Source of the DNA: Angiostrongylus vasorum
Lineage: Eukaryota > Nematoda > Chromadorea > Rhabditida > Metastrongylidae
Assembly: GCA_018806985.1 (NCBI GenBank)
Contig: JADANN010000149.1
Coordinates: 868,001 to 932,000 of the forward strand
Direction of reading: 5' to 3'
DNA length: 64,000 bases
Shown: one piece after another, positions 52,690 to 63,974 of the stretch
Numbering within the stretch: the stretch's first letter is position 1
Layout: each line of letters opens with the position of its first letter
Made by a program: the position numbers and the translations under genes
The notes under the pieces: model-generated
Databases searched by the model: none
What the model was told of the DNA's origin: nothing
The model's input: only the letters and a program-made list of their open reading frames with translations

Positions 52690-54380
52690 AGATAGGAAGA
52701 AATCGAAGAAGCTCGCTGTTCAGTGGTTAAATATGAGAGGAAAGAAAGAATAATGGGAAAAAAGAAAGAGGAAAATGAACGACTAACTCATTTTAAAGAA
52801 TTTTTTAATGTCTTCAATGTCCAGTTCGACGAATAAGAGAAAAAAGATGCTATGACGTCTAAAACCATGTTTAAAAAAAATCTTTTTGTCAAATACCTTG
52901 CTTGAGAACGAAAACTTGGAAGAAAATCGATATTTTATAAGAGGGTTAAGGAGTAGAAAAAACAACGTGCTGATAGAAAGTCAACAATGAATGAGCACCG
53001 AACGATAAACTATGGATCGGATTAAATCAATCAGGAAGCACGTAGAGCTTAAAAGTCCCATATACTGGGCAGAAGTTGTCAATGAAAGGATGCTAGATCT
53101 GTTAAATAATCCGAATTTAAGACATAGTGAGAGAAAAATTGGAGAGAATGGAAAAAGAGATAGAGTTAGAGAAGAAAGTTGGAGATTCAAGTGGTCCCTT
53201 TCAAAACCCTAACAAAAGGGTGAGTGCTGTAGCAAAGAATAGAACCTAGGGCTTATTTACATAGAAAAACAGGTGGAAACAGCTGAAATCACAATCCGAG
53301 AAGCAGAGATGTTTGCGCAAAAACAACAAAAGGCCTGGGGAACAAGTTTTTCGGCAAAGCTCTTCGAAAAACAAACGAATTCTATCGGTGAGCGACCGTC
53401 TGGATAATAGATCAACAAATCGATCAATACGGAGGTCATCTTTGTACGCGGACCGAGAATGATTTCGCAATGACTTCTAGTTATAGTGGTCACATCACCG
53501 ATCTTTTTTCCGTTATAATGTGAAGGTTATGTCAACAATAAGTGTATTACATACATAAATGGGGCATAATGTTTGTTTCTAAGCACCAGAAAAAAACTAC
53601 TGCGCATATGTAACACCTATTCTTCACTATTGGAGTCAATTGTCCCCATAAATCCCATTGGATGCCAGATCTTTCTCAGCGAAAATCTGATGTTGAGCAT
53701 TCACATCCAGCCAAGTTCTCTATGAACACAACACGTTCTTTGCAAGTTCTTAATGACTAGCAATATAGAAATACTTAGACCGAAGGAAGAATTTAAACTG
53801 ACCACCTTAGAAAAGGATATGATGCGTCTATAAGACGCAAAGAACTTCGTCAAATTTGAAGAATTTCTAAACACTTCTCCAGACTCTCTTACAAGCACTT
53901 TTGACAACACTGATGAGACAGGTTAAAAAGACTCGGAAAACACTTAGTTTCTGATTAGTTCATGGTGTTGCTGAAAAGAGGTATAACAACGAAAACGGCC
54001 ACCAATCCGTTACTGGACGTCGTGAAAATGGTCATACACACAAAAAGAACCACTTAAAACCGAGGACGGAAAACGAAATGCGGAATGACGAATCGTCTAG
54101 TGAGCTCCTAGACTCATGAACTCGAAATCCCATGGGCTTAAGAGAACCGCTATAAGGGGGGGTTAAGTCAAACAGTCAGGCAACGTCAAAGCATTTTGCT
54201 AGTTCTTAACAGTCGCAAAAAGAAAAAAATCCCCCAGAAAGGGGGTGTGGCGACAGAACAAATCGGTCGTGGTCGGATTCGTCTCCATAATATCAGTGAA
54301 CGTGAGCTTTGCCTAAGAAACGTCCATTCGTATTAAAAACTGAAGCAAATAAGAAGATTATTGGTAGTTTTTCTTAATTT
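52690..54380. other. No firm feature
   Basis: AT-rich. Overlapping minus-strand frames at 53246-53493 look protein-like in two registers (DDLRIDRFVDLLSRRSLTDR; EIILGPRTKMTSVLIDLLIY), but I could not find borders that fit. A 69-codon minus frame at 53701-53910 is similar in quality. Confidence 0.25.
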
Positions 54381-54384
54381 TTCT

Positions 54385-54712
54385 ATATGACCCGTCTTTC
54401 ACACATACTGTGCGAATCGTAGCACTTCTCGCATTCGATTCGCTTCCTCGCATCCATCATCAACCAAGGTCTTCGTAATAAATGTCGTTGAATGCTGGTC
54501 GAATCGATTCTCCCTGAAGTCTTGAAATAGCTGTGCTAGGACCTTCCTTCACGGACAGTAGGGATCGAGCTGATCCCAGACAAGTCGAGTACCAGCTTTC
54601 TAATCCTTTAGGGATAAAAGGCTTGGTGAGCCTGTAGCTGCATCGAACAAGCACCATGTTCGTAATGATCGGTATCACTACCGTTGTGCTGTTCGCCCCC
54701 CTACTCGTGGTA
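54385..54712 (-). repeat. SINE-C copy, full length with tRNA-like head
   Basis: On the minus strand the head reads CGAACAGCACAACGGTAGTG (box A-like) and GTGCTTGTTCGATGCAGC (box B-like); the body has GACTTCAGGGAGAATCGATT and CAACGACATTTATTACG; the end is GTGCTACGATTCGCAC and GAAAGACGGGTCATATAG. Confidence 0.8.
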
Positions 54713-54719
54713 CTCCAGC

Positions 54720-56045
54720 AAATAATGTATAGTTATAGCCCTATGTATTGACGATATGATATCTCGAAGCAACTTTTCGCGCTAAATTAACAATTCCAGC
54801 ACAAAACTGTGGAATAAAAATATACGTAGAATAAAAACCTCAATAAACTATCTACATTACAGCCTTCATACTTTTCCACTAGCCCTTAGAACAGGGAATA
54901 CCCGGGTCCAATGAAATTTTTTTCATGATGAAAGCTCATGGAGATGGGGAAACGTCTGGAACGAAAATGAGGGACTCTTCAGCGAATGTTTGACAATCAG
55001 TAGCTGAGTAAACAGTGAATGATAGAGCAAAAAGCTTATGATTCACGATCGAAAAATATGAGAAAGAAGAAAAAACATTTCTGTCTGAGAATAACAGAAC
55101 AATTCCTCAGCACTAAGGAATGACAACACGATAGTTGAAGTATTCGGATTGTCCTGGCCTCAAATCGCACGAAGATTTCCGTTCCGGTGTATCATATCAT
55201 ATTTATCACAACACATATCAATGCATTTCGCAACGGCAACAAAGAACGACGACACATCGTTCGTAAAGATTGGAAAAGACGACGAAAGGCTAAAAGAAAA
55301 GTTTTAGTTGTCAGTTAAAAAAATGGTACGATTTGTGACCCAAATTCCAAATGGGATGACATCGCAGTGTGGGCGCAAAATTCAAGCAGTTATGGTGATT
55401 GAAAGCCAATTGGAAAAAAGAAAAGCTCCCCGTTTAATGTGAGATACGAAAAAAAGGCGTCAAGGTGAACTGGGCAATGTAAATGGCGTATACGAGACAA
55501 CACTGCATTGAGTTCACGAGGCATTCGGTCGGAATCCACCCGTATTTGTTGTCGATTGAACTAATCCCCCGTGGATAAAATCAAGGAATGAGTGATGAGA
55601 ATGCTTCAAGTCTGTCTCGGAAAAAATCCCCCTAAGCCCACCTCGCGCGATATCTAGCGCAGTTGGGTTTTTTCTTGGGGGCTTTTAAGCCACAATGATG
55701 GAACGAACTAGAGAAAGCACGACTAAAGACGTAGAGAAGCAGTGTTGGAAAAACATTTCGCCGTTGAATGAGATTCGCGAAGAAATGCCGAGTCCGATTC
55801 TCCTCAACACAACAATAAAACAGCTGCAAAGAAATATCCCAGTGAGGTTTAGAAGGACAGATTAAGTGAAACAGCAAAAGCAAAGTGAACTTTCATAAAC
55901 ATTTGGGAATCTGGCTTTTAAGCTTACTTGATCAAACTTTCAGTTTAGAGAGTTATTTTTACATAATCTTTTATGTAATAAACTTTTTAATGACCCCGTG
56001 ACGGAATTTCTTTTAACCTTGGCATTCGTCAATAATTCACTGCTT
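54720..56045. other. No firm feature; exon-like frame at 55632-55820
   Basis: Within a featureless AT-rich stretch, a minus-strand frame after a strong acceptor (GGGATATTTCTTTGCAG, about 55820) reads LFYCCVEENRTRHFFANLIQ then RRNVFPTLLLYVFSRAFSSS, to a stop at 55632. It could be a terminal exon; nothing else supports it. Confidence 0.25.
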
Positions 56046-56053
56046 TCTTAGTG

Positions 56054-56420
56054 AGCAAACACGAGGTTATTATTACAGTATTCACTCATTCAGGATAGCT
56101 GACGTTTCGGCGGTTTCGCTACCTTCGGCGCCTGGAAGGCTCAACACACAATCTGCTCGGCTGAACGCTTTCATAACCTCGACAAACAAAACTTAATACA
56201 TAAATTCTTTATGTACTTGTGCAAAAAACCTTTTGTGTATTTATGTCGAAATTTATCCATGAAGTTTTGTATGCTGAGTTTCTGGAAGTGTTGGGCTGAG
56301 TAGACTGCATGTCAATTTGACCATTCCAGGCTCTGAAGAAGGTGGAACCGCCGGAACGTCAGCTATTGCCGATGAGTAAATGCTGTAATAACAGCCTCGT
56401 GTTCGCTCTTCAGGAAAAAA
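56054..56420. mobile_element. Short PLE foldback: two inverted termini, no ORF
   Basis: The left arm (minus) has GAAACGTCAGCTATCCTG, ATACTGTAATAATAACCTCG and TGTTTGCTCACTAAG; the right arm (plus, from 56333) has GGAACGTCAGCTATTGCCG, ATGCTGTAATAACAGCCTCG and TGTTCGCTC. Inner flank TCGGCTGAACGCTTTCATAACC resembles the coding PLE at 32430-32460 (ACGGTCAAACGCCTCCATAACC). The 200-bp centre has no coding capacity, so this is a non-autonomous derivative or internally deleted copy of the PLE family. Confidence 0.8.
56333..56360 (+). ncRNA. Hammerhead-like motif in the foldback
   Basis: CTGAAGAAGGTGGAACCGCC then GGAACGTC. CUGANGA is intact and GGTGG/CCGCC forms the hairpin with one wobble; GGAAC replaces GAAAC. 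The minus-strand partner at 56101-56130 has an intact CCGAAACGTC but a decayed CUGANGA. Confidence 0.45.
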
Positions 56421-56631
56421 CAGCAAACTGTCTTTATTGCCGTTTTTTTCATTCGTGACTGCTTAGCTATCTGAACTTAAATACTTCAACGACAAAACGA
56501 TAACAAAATGAATAAATCTGACGACATTAGGGATAAATGCTATGAAAAAAAGCATGAAAAAAATTTGTTGAAATCTAATATTAACGCCCAAATAATCTGA
56601 AATTTTATTCACAGGAAGTGGTTCAATCTAA

Positions 56632-56938
56632 GGGCGAGTGCAGCGTAGTGGTTATAGTTCTGTAGTACACATGGAATCAATCCCATGGGCCAGGCTGATG
56701 GATTCGATCCCATGACCCAGGCTCACCAAGCCTTCCATCCATGAGAGGTTGACAAACCGCTACCAGACTTGTGTGAGAGGATTCCAGCACTGACTCCACA
56801 GATCGCTGGGCCACTACGAGTCAATGTATAGACCAGCTATTCATTCAATCACCTCTACGATGCTTAGTGAAGTCGAATGCATGACGTATCCCTCAAGGAT
56901 TGATCAACGCCAGGAGCCTTATCATTTTTTTAAGTGGG
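56632..56938 (+). repeat. SINE-B copy, full length, with duplicated box-B segment
   Basis: Head GCAGCGTAGTGGTTATAG is a good box A. The box-B-like segment occurs twice in tandem (56671-56696 and 56697-56723; ATCCCATG then CCCAGGCT). The remainder follows the family to TTGATCAACGCCAGGAGCC plus TTATC. Confidence 0.85.
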
Positions 56939-56939
56939 A

Positions 56940-57280
56940 TCAGAATTGTTGAGTACTTATTGATAAAATTAAATCGAATATTATAAAGCTGTCGTTTGTT
57001 CATTTTTCCAATAATGTTAACATTTCAAAGACGATAAGGGAAAATAGCCCGAAACATTTAGAGGCGAGACAAGGGTTCAAACAATCGTAATCAACTGCAC
57101 AATGTAAAGCAATAACGACAAGTGCAACGACATGTTTTACTTCGAAGAAAAAAATTGAAAAAGAGAAAGAAGATAGTCCTGTGAACGCCAATGGAAGGTC
57201 ACGACAAGTAAGTTCGGTTGCACGAGTACCACACCTGACTCGGGTAAAAAATCTACTAGCTAACTGGACGCGTAGTAGTC
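56940..57280. other. No firm feature
   Basis: A 63-codon minus-strand frame at 57000-57191 is hydrophobic (KHVVALVVIALHCAVDYDCL) and could be a membrane segment or chance. Confidence 0.2.
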
Positions 57281-57287
57281 ACATTTT

Positions 57288-57569
57288 TTGTTGACGGTCA
57301 GTTCTGTTAACCGACTGAACAAGCTGTTCAGCTGCCGCCGTGGCCATCGTTTTTTCAACGGCGAACGTCCGTATAAGATAGAAGTGGGAGTCACTTCAAA
57401 TAAGTCAGGTTCTGTATTGCCGATGGCCAGTTCTGTTCAGTCACTGAACAAACTACCGAAGTCGACGTCGTTTTTCAAATGCAAACGTCCATTTGAGAGG
57501 GAGGAGATGCACATCAACGGAGGGTGGGCGGTCAGTAATGGGACCACTCGACGAATGAGTCCCAGATGA
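57288..57569 (+). CDS. Open frame with an internal duplication
   Basis: A 93-codon frame in a GC-richer patch. Two segments about 129 bp (43 codons) apart are related in frame: SSVNRLNKLFSC...FFNGERPYK and SSVQSLNKLPKS...FFKCKRPFE. The duplicated units keep the frame despite substitutions, which favours coding but does not prove it; the minus strand is also open over part of it (57437-57622). No donor or acceptor is clear at the ends and no family is recognised. Confidence 0.35.
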   Translation: MLTVSSVNRLNKLFSCRRGHRFFNGERPYKIEVGVTSNKSGSVLPMASSVQSLNKLPKSTSFFKCKRPFEREEMHINGGWAVSNGTTRRMSPR

Positions 57570-57729
57570 CAAAATGCACTTAGCTGATGTCGACACTGAT
57601 TTGACGTCACGTCACACGACACTTAGTAGCTCATGAGGGGGGAGAAAATGTAATGTAACGAAAAGAAAACTCTACGCTTCAATCGTTAGAGAATACTAGA
57701 AGCATTTTACTCCATTCGTATCGTCATAT

Positions 57730-57952
57730 AGATGACTAAACGCATATGTGACCGATACAATGACTAACGAAAGCTTACCGATGCATCAAGTCGATGTTTC
57801 TATGCTCTCAGACAAGTCTGGTATCAATTTTCCAACTCTTGACGAATGGATTGACGAATGGTGGGTTGACTTAGGACGCAGAGGCGAACCGAAGACCACA
57901 TGTGCATTGCGGGGCACACCTAACCACACTCACTACACTTGCTCGGCGTTTT
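57730..57952 (-). repeat. SINE-B copy, diverged
   Basis: CGATACAATGACTAACG, ACCGATGCATCAAGTCGATG, CAGACAAGTCTGGTATCAAT and CATGTGCATTGCGGGGC, ending in CTAACCACACTCACTACACT. Confidence 0.75.
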
Positions 57953-58057
57953 ACATAATAGTTGCAAATAGTTTAAAACTATTAAAGTTCGATACGAAAT
58001 TAGTGCTTTAAGAGACGACAGAGATGACGGAAATCTGATTCAAATGTTCTTATTCAG

Positions 58058-58246
58058 CGAGGATCTGACGCTTGTCAACAGCGAGATCGGATATCGAACC
58101 GGTGACGCAAACCGAACAAATGACACCTTCTTCTATTCTGTCATTCTTCGTGATTATGTGGAAACAAGCATTTCTTTTCAACAAAACCACTCCAAACCGC
58201 ATGTAGTTCCTCCTCAATCATGCCACGTCTTGAGTTTCAAGCCTAG
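58058..58246 (+). CDS. Candidate exon, possibly penultimate
   Basis: A strong acceptor (AATGTTCTTATTCAG) and a fair donor (CCTAG|GTACAAC) bound 189 bases. The frame after one leading base reads EDLTLVNSEIGYRTGDANRT, then NDTFFYSVILRDYVETSISF and HVVPPQSCHVLSFKP. A 50-bp intron to a TTTTCTTCAG acceptor at 58296 would give a two-residue ending (Ser, Phe, stop). Alternatively the frame reads on to 58313. GC is high in the first half. Unassigned. Confidence 0.4.
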
Positions 58247-58319
58247 GTACAACAGTTCTGCGAGTTTTCGTTGTTATTCGAATTGGTTTTCTTCAGTTTC
58301 TAATTGGGAGTGATTTTTC

Positions 58320-58740
58320 AATACAATGAAATCAATGAGAAGAGAATTTTCGTGTTACGGAGAACAAACTATAATTGATAGAAACACCTAGTATAACTCC
58401 GAAATATCAGAGATCCTGCATGGGGTGGGGGCCTGGATATGAGCAAAAACTCGGAACCTCACTTGGGTTTCGAAGCTGCGATTAGAGAATAGAACCGTGT
58501 GGAACTGTTCTATTTTTACAGATCTATATGAAAAAGAGAAGCTGGTAGATTGATTTGTATAACTTGTGACATAAGAACATCAACGTACACAAACGAAACA
58601 TTTCTGATGAATTCTCGTTCTGTTTGGATTAGAAAGGTTATCCGGAACAAATTCAATGTGAATACTTCGTCACAAAGTAAACAGATCAAGGAAAAGCGAG
58701 GTTAAAAAAGACGAAGGTTAAAAAGCCTTTCGATCGTATT
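58320..58740. other. No recognisable feature
   Basis: AT-rich spacer. Confidence 0.4.
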
Positions 58741-58785
58741 TGATAAGTTGGGGTACTTGGCGAGCACCACATAAATTCTTTGCAG

Positions 58786-58961
58786 GCTCAACTCTGCTGG
58801 CAACGGTCGGTAACAGAACCACACACAGAATTATCGATCGGTCATACCGAAAGTCTTTCGGATCACTGGCAGAAATTCACCGTATTCTTCATTTGGGGAA
58901 TAACGAAAATACGAAAAAAAAGGACGTCTTCAAACTGCTAACGTCACGCTTTCACTCCTAG
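58786..58961 (+). CDS. Candidate terminal exon
   Basis: After a strong acceptor (ATAAATTCTTTGCAG) the frame reads STLLATVGNRTTHRIIDRSY, then RKSFGSLAEIHRILHLGNNE and KDVFKLLTSRFHS, stopping at 58961. A second frame is also open (QLCWQRSVTEPHTELSIGHT). Its entry phase does not match the exit of the 58058-58246 island, so they may not be adjacent exons. No polyadenylation signal is obvious just downstream. Unassigned. Confidence 0.35.
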
Positions 58962-59135
58962 TTTGAATTACCCGCCAATACTAGTTGGGCGTCAGCAAAC
59001 ACACAAAGGGTTCATCATTCTTATATATTGAAGTAACACTGGAACACTAAGTATATGATAGATAAAAATGACATATCTAATATGAGCGGTCAAAATATGA
59101 TGTAAAAAATTGAGCAATGCATTTTTTGTAAACAG

Positions 59136-59166
59136 CGAGAGCGAAAGAGAGAAAGAGAAAGAGAAA
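59136..59166 (+). repeat. (GA)-rich microsatellite
   Basis: Interrupted GAGAAA repeat. Confidence 0.85.
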
Positions 59167-59264
59167 TTAACAATTTTGAAATAATATATAGCATAGAAAG
59201 CAGTAAAAACAAGTATTTCAGAGCCACATTAAGATGCTCTACTTGATTTAATCTCACTAACTTG

Positions 59265-59420
59265 TAACGTTAGTCTGAGAAGCGCAGTGGTTAGGAACAC
59301 CACGCTGTAGGCATATAGTCTCTGGTTCGACATTGAACCCCCAATGAACTCCCGCCATATCCGGAGCCAGCAGAATCGTCTGCACAGCTGTCTCAGAATG
59401 CCAAAAACCAGTATCATAAT
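59265..59420 (+). repeat. tRNA-headed repeat, family G copy 2
   Basis: GAGAAGCGCAGTGGTTAGGA (box A-like) and GTCTCTGGTTCGACATT (box B-like), about 37 bases apart; matches 31028-31175 around box B. Not a complete tRNA by eye. Confidence 0.55.
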
Positions 59421-59518
59421 AGTTAAATGAGATTTCGGTAGTTCCCTTTATAGGCTTTTAGCAAAGACCAGCCGTTAAAGTATTTACATAATCAATTCTC
59501 GATAAGTATCAAGGCAAA

Positions 59519-59695
59519 ACACTAATCACTGTGATGCTGAGATATCTGCAAAACTCCGGGCCGCAGGTGTCTGCGGTGGCGGACGAACGCGTTATTGCCC
59601 TTTCCAGTGGCTAAAACGTTCACCACCACACCATGCGGGTCTTTCATCCCGTCTTTCTCTCAGCTAGTTTTCCTCAGTTTTTTTCCTCTCAGCTA
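59519..59695 (-). repeat. SINE-D subfamily 2 copy, inverted
   Basis: TGATGCTGAGATATCTGCAA, GCCGCAGGTGTCTGCGGTGG, ACGTTCACCACCACACCATG, CTTTCTCTCAGCTAG. Confidence 0.85.
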
Positions 59696-59699
59696 TTAA

Positions 59700-60980
59700 T
59701 CACTGTGAATGATAAAAACATTTAACAAAAAAAGTGGTTCCGAGATACATTTGTATAAAATGGTGTAGAATAAATAAATATCCATCGCTTGATGGATAGA
59801 GGAAACTAGAACTCATATTACAGTAATCCAAAGATATATAAAAATCGATAAAAAACTACAGGATGAGAAAAAAGAAAGAATAAGGAAGAAACGAAAGGCA
59901 ATATAAGTAGTGACCTAATAGATAGAAGAGCTTACGAAACAACCAGATGGAAGTGCTATAAAGAATACAACAGCCGATGTCACGAAATGTATTAATACAA
60001 TGCAAAAAAAGAGGGAAAAAATATCGGAGGAAATTGAGAAATACGAAAAAAAAGAAAAAAGAAAAATAAAACACTTTAAAGCTACTGTTCGCTAAGAGAA
60101 TTCTTCACAAGATTTCGATTGCTAGAAACCACTAAAGAGAACGAGGGAGAAAAGATTTGGAAGCTGCTCGCAAGCAACCAAGTTATGTTAAGAGTTTAGT
60201 TAAGTAGTTAAGTTGAGTACGCAACTAAGTTACAAATTTTGGAACATATGGAATTAATACGACATATGGCAATCAATGAATCATAGACGATCGATCACCA
60301 TTGATTTACTACTTGCGATCAATAAAACCCTGACACGATCATTACTAGGAAAAATCTCGTTCCAAGAATTCAGCACAGAAAACACCCAAGACGACGAGCT
60401 GGGTTATGATTAGTTGGCACTGATGAGCAACAAGTTGTTTGATCTATCGGGTTGAAAACGCCTAGGAAGTTCCTGTGGTACAGTTTATGGTTTCTGTAGA
60501 GTGTTCAGTACTTAGAAAGTTCTAGTCCTGGAGTGAAAAAGTCGAGTAATAGACCAAGTAGCAGTTGAAAATCGTACAAGAACGATGAAAAACACTAGAT
60601 CAAATCACATACGGATAAAAAATTTTACTAGCACATCAAGGGAAAAAAGAAAGTTCCTCGCCGGAAAACTCCAAATCACGTTATTTGCAAGACCTTAAGT
60701 TCCATAGATTATCGATTGATCTGGCTGGACATCAGCAAACTCTCAATCTGTACAAATGGCGCGTCGATGTTTTGTGCCATGCCTGCTTAAGGTCGGGCAA
60801 GAACGCAGATAGCTAATAACACTTCTTCTGCACGCGGTTCGGTTCAACCACTAGTAGCCATTGCCCGATTCCGCTGGACCAGATATAAGGCTTGTTGTAA
60901 TCGACTCTTCCGAATCGTCTCTTATGTAATTTTCAGCCATTTTACTGCAGGCATTTGAATAAATTGATGTTAAATATACG
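59700..60980. other. No recognisable feature
   Basis: AT-rich, A-run-rich DNA; GTTAAG-type short repeats near 60190-60230. No supported gene. Confidence 0.4.
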
Positions 60981-60983
60981 ATT

Positions 60984-60985
<2 letters not shown>

Positions 60986-61047
<62 letters not shown>
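60986..61047 (+). repeat. (TA)n microsatellite, about 31 units
   Basis: Uninterrupted TA dinucleotides, likely polymorphic. Confidence 0.95.
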
Positions 61048-61049
<2 letters not shown>

Positions 61050-62970
61050 AACACATCTACCCACATATATATATGAATATCTAATACGTATATACAGATA
61101 CCAAAAGTCGATGTGACAGGTACAAACACGGAATCTTTTTTGGGTGAACTCATTTAGGAGCCTTTAGGTAAGTTGCATTTGGCTTGCGCATGACCCCACG
61201 TTCATCGCTAAGGACGCAGCACGATGCGTTGTACAAGTTGGTACGAGATGCCACAAATTAAAGAGATCCTTAGCAGACTTCAATGGATTCAAATATTCGG
61301 AGAAGTTTAGAGGGAAAACATAGTTAACGGCTAATAAAACAGTATGGACGCCGCTTGAAAATTCTCTAGAAAAGGTAGTAATTCAAACCGATAGAAAGTT
61401 AAAGAAGTAGAAATTGACTGCAAAAAAAATCTAATTAAGAAAAACTATCCAACAGATACTGTAGGGAAATGCTGGTAAAGGCGATATAGTAAATAGTAAT
61501 AAAGTAGTAAAGCACTATGGGAGGCGATGACGCTAAACACTGAGAAGAAAGCACCAACAAGTGTCCAGACACTAGGAATGACCTGTCGCAATTATCGATC
61601 AGGTAATCGATCGATTCATCGGTTAATTAGGTCGAATTGCATGAGGAGAGTTAAATGTATATGAACACCATCAAACTATCGTGATAACTCGAAATTTGAA
61701 TGATACTGAACGGTCGCTGAGATCGAAAGCTGGAGAAGAAACTAAGAAGTGACTCCTTTCTGGTACTTTTGTTGTGGTTGGAAACGGCCATGAACTCTAC
61801 CTATTGTCACACTACAATTCGCAATGTTCTTCTAGCAATATTTTAGCACTTACCTGTTTTCGAAAAAAATCACTGAAGGTTTATTGGGTTAGCCGTTGTA
61901 TCAGCAATACAAACGGTAAGTACTTGGCCTAAAGCGGATTAGTCTGAAGAAACGCCTCTTTTTTTCTTCAAAAAAAGAATATTTTAGGAGTAGAAAAAAT
62001 AGTGAAGCTGTCTACTTAGGTAAACACTTCCGCTTAGTCTCTTGAAGAATTATGGAGGTACTGAAGCAGCAGTTGTTTTTCGGTCGCTTCACAAATCGTT
62101 CAAGTCTGCTTCTTCTGGAGTATTGATCGTGAGTGACTGGACGACAAATCACGTAACTGATATGCACTCATGAACTGATCGCGATTTTCTCCTCAACCCA
62201 AAAGAGAATATCGAGGTAGAGATACGAAACGTAAAGTAGGCCATACATCGGCCGACTTTTAGCACTTTCTTAGCCACAAAAAAAGTTACACGAGACGAAT
62301 AGAAAAACGTCGACTATAGTTCATTCCGTATTTACTGTGGATCATTCAGATGCATAGCTCCACATAATTAGGCTAAAGAAGAACTCACGAATGGGGCTTC
62401 TACAACCGGTTTGACAGGAATTACAAAAAAGTAGGTACTATGTAGTTATAGTAGCAAACAACCAACTGCGCTATTATTTTCATAACCAGTAAATCGATAA
62501 AACAGAAAGATCGACCAAGATGAGCGTGGTAGCGGTCGATCAATTTTCTGTGCTTCGATTTTGGTCAGGGTCGGACAAATTTGCACAAATTAGACCACTC
62601 TACAATCTAACGATCATTCAACAGTATACTGAATTGATACGCTAATCGATCGAGAAAAATGGAGAGAAAACGACATGGTCCAACGCTAAGGCTCATGTTA
62701 GAAGACAAAAAAATCTGAATACTGGAAAGGAAGAGGTGACAAAGAGAGAGGGTCGGTGTCGGTATGATGTGAACGGAATCGTCTTCGTATTGAAATTCTC
62801 CAGAGAAAAACATGATGTTTTAAACGGTGAATTCAGTTGGGCTTAATCTGGCTCAAACGTTTCTGCGTCAAAACGCAGCCATTCATTCGTGGATAAGAAA
62901 GATTTGGCGGTAGATGATCAGTGGGAAGGATATGAGAGAAAAAAAAAGAACATGAAGGTAAACCTGAGTT
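61050..62970. other. No firm feature
   Basis: AT-rich. CTGCGTCAAAACGCAG near 62863 is a perfect 6-bp hairpin. A 68-codon minus-strand frame at 62607-62813 starts MFFSGEFQYEDDSVHIIPTP but becomes T-rich read-through. Confidence 0.25.
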
Positions 62971-62978
62971 CTACACAC

Positions 62979-63085
62979 CTTCTCGATGTCTGCTGGGGAC
63001 CCGTGCGGCTGCCGGAAGAGGTTTGACAAGAATAAAGTAGTGGAAAGTTGGTGATTTTCCTTCGTTAGCAGGCTTGGTCGACCGA
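62979..63085 (-). CDS. Candidate exon, unassigned
   Basis: On the minus strand GTTTGCTTTAG (acceptor) and GAGAAG|GTGTGTAG (donor) flank 107 bases. Entered with two leading bases the frame reads GRPSLLTKENHQLSTTLFLS then NLFRQPHGSPADIEK, leaving in phase 0. A second frame is also open (STKPANEGKSPTFHYFILVK). The phase-0 exit is compatible with reading two of 52519-52681. Unassigned. Confidence 0.35.
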
Positions 63086-63159
63086 CTAAAGCAAACTAGA
63101 TTAAAGTTCACGGCAACATACATAAGTTTCGGAAGATGGACAGTGCGTAACACCTCCAG

Positions 63160-63755
63160 TTGACTATTCTAGTAAGAAAATAAAGACCAAAAAATGGTGA
63201 GTTATTGGTCAAATGGTACAAAAATGTGGTAACGAAAGAAAAACAGAAGATTAAGAAAAGAGTCAAATCCTTCGAAGATTCACTAGAAAGACTATAAAAT
63301 GAAAATGCCTAACTAAAAAACAGGTGCTTTGTTGTACAAAAAAAATATTTGAAGGAAATTTCCCAACCTTGACTGAAATTTAACCCAGTATGTTGAAATT
63401 GGGTTAACTGCAAGTTCACTGTCTGTTAGAACATAAGCCTTCATTAAGATGAAGTTGACCCGAATTCTCACCTATTTCTTTTTCCTAATACGTTTCTTGT
63501 TGTCAACTGATGAAATGGAGACCGTCATTCAAACAGAAATTTAAAACAGAACATTAAAGATCTGTGAATTCATTCCTTATTCCAGAAATAAAGCAGTTGA
63601 AGAGATCTGTGGAAACGGGAACTTCTTTAGGTAGTAGATAAAAGCAAGTCGATGGTAGAAAGAGTCAGTTTTTGAGTAACGCATAAATCAGAAAGAGAAG
63701 CACCGTAGTTAAGGGTCTCTAGTAGAATTACTGCGTATAAAGTTCTTACATCGCT
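63160..63755. other. No recognisable feature
   Basis: AT-rich spacer. Confidence 0.4.
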
Positions 63756-63761
63756 ATTGGG

Positions 63762-63950
63762 ATTGATAGATTCCTGGTTGGGGAGGGTGAGGATGGGTAG
63801 CGACGCGGTCTATGAGGAAGCAAGGTTTGGTTCGACTCTCTGCTCATCGATTTCCCAGAATTCAAGTAGGATTTCAAGGAGAATCGACTCAACCAATATT
63901 CTACGACATTCATAAAGATGAACTTCTCAAGCGGCCGCTGAAATAACACG
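63762..63950 (+). repeat. SINE-C copy, 3'-truncated
   Basis: Head GATGGGTAGCGACGCGGTCT (box A-like) and GGTTTGGTTCGACTCTC (box B-like), then GGAGAATCGACTCAACCAAT, TTCTACGACATTCATAAAG. Confidence 0.75.
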
Positions 63951-63974
63951 CGAAATGCACTCTTTCTTTGATAA

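Noticed and set aside
59265..59345. Possible true tRNA gene
   Set aside because: Box A and box B are present, but I cannot pair the acceptor, D and anticodon stems; it matches a dispersed repeat head instead.
60851..61153. 100-codon minus-strand frame with an Ile-Tyr repeat
   Set aside because: Generated by the (TA)n microsatellite.
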